7,265 bases of DNA from an uncultured Ruminococcus sp. Lineage in GTDB: Bacteria > Bacillota > Clostridia > Oscillospirales > Acutalibacteraceae. A program made the position numbers and the translations under genes. Positions 5,112 through 7,265 of the stretch are shown piece after piece. The notes beneath the pieces are model-generated. The model did no database searches, was not told the origin of the DNA, and was given only the letters and a program-made list of their open reading frames with translations. The stretch is taken from NCBI GenBank assembly GCA_902773155.1, contig CACYDK010000006.1:1-7265 (forward strand), read 5' to 3'. Every line of letters begins with the position of its first letter. Positions within the stretch are counted from its first letter, which is position 1.

Positions 5112-7265
5112 TTGCTTCAGATAAAAAGCATATCAAAAAAATATAAAACAGGCGAGCTTGTGCAGAAGGCTCTAGACGGGATAAGCCTTAATCTCAGGAA
5201 CAACGAATTCGTTGCGGTGCTCGGCCCGAGCGGCTCGGGAAAAACAACGCTTCTGAATATAATAGGCGGTCTTGACAGATACGACAGCGGAGACCTCATA
5301 ATAAACGGCGTTTCCACCAAGAAATACCGCGACCGCGACTGGGATTCCTACCGCAATCACACTATAGGCTTCGTTTTCCAGAGCTACAACCTCATTCCCC
5401 ATCAGTCGATACTGTCAAACGTCGAGCTTGCTCTCACGATAAGCGGGATATCGCGTCGCGAACGCAGAAAAAGAGCCCGTCAGGCGCTCGAAGAGGTCGG
5501 GCTCGGAGATCAGATTCACAAAAGGCCTAATCAAATGTCGGGCGGTCAAATGCAGAGAGTCGCGATCGCGCGGGCTCTCGTTAACAATCCCGATATCCTT
5601 TTGGCAGACGAGCCGACGGGAGCGCTCGACAGCGAGACCAGCGTAACGATAATGGAGCTGCTGAAAAAAGTCGCCGACAAGCGGCTTGTGGTTATGGTAA
5701 CTCACAATCCGGAGCTCGCCGAAAATTACTCTACAAGGATTGTACGCCTGCGCGACGGAAAAATCACGGACGATTCTAACCCGTACGAGCCCGAGGAGGT
5801 TGATCAAGCTCAGTCCGCTGTAAAGCGCAAAAAAGCGAAGATGTCGTTTTTAACTTCGCTTTCGCTCTCGTTCAACAACCTTAGAACCAAAAAAGGCCGT
5901 ACCATCCTAACCTCGTTCGCCGGTTCAATCGGAATAATCGGGATCGCGCTTATTCTGGCGCTTTCAACCGGGGTCAATCAATACATCACCGACATCCAGA
6001 AGGAGACCATGACCTCCTACCCCATTACGATTAGCGCGGAAACCCTCGATATGTCCGAGATTTTCGGTATGCAAAGCGAGATGATCGGCGAGGAGGTCAA
6101 CGTTGAAAAGACGAACCGCAAGGGCGTCTACGCCGACAGCGAGTCTATGCGTTCCTCCGGGGCGCTGTCGAGAACTCTTACGGAAAACGACCTTACATCC
6201 TTTAAAGAATACCTCGACGATCCGAAAAGCGAGATCAACAAATACGTTGGAGAAAACGGCATCGTCTACAATTACAAGGTCAATTTCAACGTATATTCAT
6301 ACGACAAGGACGGCAAGCTCGTAAACAGCGACGCGGATATCGACGAACTGACTAAAACGAACGGAAAATTCACACGCTCGAGCATGGGCACCGTAGGAAT
6401 GTCGAGCTTTATGGAGACGACCGGCTCCTCGGAAAACGCGAAGAATTTTGCGGAGCTTTTGAGAGGAAGCGACGGAAACACGGTCAGTAAAATCGTGACC
6501 GACAACTACAAGCTCGTCTACGGAAGCTATCCTGAAAAGTACGACGAGGTCGTGCTGGTGCTCGACAAAAACAACTCCGTGGACACCGGCGTGCTGTATC
6601 AGCTTGGAATAATCACCGGCAAGGAATACAAGAAGATCGACAAAAAGATCCGCGACGGAGAAAAGCCTGAGGAGAAAAAATTCTCATACAAAAAGATTTG
6701 CGGTCATAAGCTCTATCTTGTAGCGGCCTGCGACAGATTTAAGGACAACGGCGACGGAACCTTCTCCTATATCGGCGACAGCGCGATGGAAGGGGACTCG
6801 CTGATGAAGAAATCTCTCCGGCTCAAGATCACGGGAATAATAAAATCAAAGGGAGATTCCTCGAATATCGAGCTCACAGCTCCCGTAGCCTACACCTCGA
6901 AGCTTACAGACTATATAATCAAGCACACAAACAAAAGCGCCGTTATTCGCGCTCAGGAAAAGACTCCGAAGATCAACGTGCTCAACGGGATGAGATTCGA
7001 GGCGAAAAATAAAAGCCAGAAGCTCTCGGAGGCTAAAAAATACCTAAAGGGTCTCAGCATTTCCGATAAGGCCGCAATATACGGACTTTTAGCTTATCAG
7101 TCAGGTGCGCAGGGAGCTAATCCGCAGCCTGCCGGCGAAACCGAAATGGCGGCAATGCTCGACGCGTATCTGGACGGCGATCCAAACAAGGAGTTTCTGC
7201 TCTCGGCTTATGACGAGTATATAGACGGAGCGACCTATGAGGATAATATGAATAGCTTCGGCAAG
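5112..7265 (+). CDS. Fused ABC exporter: ATPase plus FtsX/MacB-like permease (3' end cut by window)
   Basis: Partial: 718 codons are open to the window edge with no stop. The ATPase domain (about 1-220) has Walker A GPSGSGKT (38-45), Q-loop Q90, signature MSGGQ (142-146, M replacing the usual L), Walker B ILLADE (162-167), D-loop ALD (171-173) and H198, so it should hydrolyse ATP. A charged linker leads to one membrane segment (about 264-288). After it comes a large hydrophilic, presumably extracellular domain from about 290 to the window end, with C530 and C540 and the MacB-like stretch VYGSYPEKYDEVVLV. The three further FtsX-type helices expected in this family would lie off the right edge. 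Relatives are mechanotransmission/export ABC systems for lipoproteins, peptides or envelope stress; the substrate here cannot be told. The start is TTG, from the AAGGAG site. It is divergent from walJ, with no two-component genes visible. Confidence 0.9.
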   Translation, partial: MLQIKSISKKYKTGELVQKALDGISLNLRNNEFVAVLGPSGSGKTTLLNIIGGLDRYDSGDLIINGVSTKKYRDRDWDSYRNHTIGFVFQSYNLIPHQSILSNVELALTISGISRRERRKRARQALEEVGLGDQIHKRPNQMSGGQMQRVAIARALVNNPDILLADEPTGALDSETSVTIMELLKKVADKRLVVMVTHNPELAENYSTRIVRLRDGKITDDSNPYEPEEVDQAQSAVKRKKAKMSFLTSLSLSFNNLRTKKGRTILTSFAGSIGIIGIALILALSTGVNQYITDIQKETMTSYPITISAETLDMSEIFGMQSEMIGEEVNVEKTNRKGVYADSESMRSSGALSRTLTENDLTSFKEYLDDPKSEINKYVGENGIVYNYKVNFNVYSYDKDGKLVNSDADIDELTKTNGKFTRSSMGTVGMSSFMETTGSSENAKNFAELLRGSDGNTVSKIVTDNYKLVYGSYPEKYDEVVLVLDKNNSVDTGVLYQLGIITGKEYKKIDKKIRDGEKPEEKKFSYKKICGHKLYLVAACDRFKDNGDGTFSYIGDSAMEGDSLMKKSLRLKITGIIKSKGDSSNIELTAPVAYTSKLTDYIIKHTNKSAVIRAQEKTPKINVLNGMRFEAKNKSQKLSEAKKYLKGLSISDKAAIYGLLAYQSGAQGANPQPAGETEMAAMLDAYLDGDPNKEFLLSAYDEYIDGATYEDNMNSFGK

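Noticed and set aside
5117..5807. Three minus-strand open frames inside the ABC gene
   Set aside because: They are antisense to the ATPase domain with all ABC motifs intact on the plus strand, and have no family resemblance.

Overview
The window looks like chromosomal DNA of a low-to-mid-GC Gram-positive bacterium, most probably a gut-type Clostridia (Oscillospirales/Ruminococcus-like; this is an inference from gene content and style, not a proven placement). Supporting signs are strong AGGAGG-type ribosome binding sites, consensus sigma-A promoters, two TTG start codons, a cysteine-rich YceD, a four-cysteine L32, WalJ next to RlmH, and a fused ATPase-permease of a kind common in Clostridia. 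There are no RNA genes, CRISPR arrays, insertion sequences or phage genes.

Layout. From 1 to 4864 everything is on the minus strand. Read in the direction of transcription it is: walJ (metallo-beta-lactamase-fold hydrolase), rlmH (23S rRNA methyltransferase), rqcH (ribosome quality-control factor), then a new consensus promoter, yceD and rpmF (ribosomal protein L32), a hairpin terminator, and a DUF512/PDZ radical-SAM-like gene that runs off the left edge. From 5112 to the right edge a single plus-strand gene encodes an ABC exporter with an N-terminal ATPase fused to an FtsX/MacB-like permease; it is cut by the window end.

The 247-bp divergent intergenic region (4865-5111) is the most information-rich non-coding part. 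It holds an extended -10 promoter for walJ with a perfect 14-bp palindrome in its spacer. It also holds a 23-bp tandem direct repeat whose second copy supplies the -35 box of the ABC gene promoter. This looks like a two-way control region, but no regulator gene is visible in the window.

How the genes fit together. The minus-strand block is mostly about the large ribosomal subunit: RlmH modifies helix 69 of 23S rRNA, RqcH acts on obstructed 50S subunits, and L32 is a 50S protein with its usual partner YceD. WalJ is the cell-wall-linked outlier that often sits beside rlmH in Firmicutes. The walJ-rlmH-rqcH genes are tightly packed, with each downstream ribosome binding site overlapping the previous stop codon. 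I see no clearly undescribed system. The most novel candidates are the repeat/palindrome control region and the very large extracellular domain of the ABC protein.
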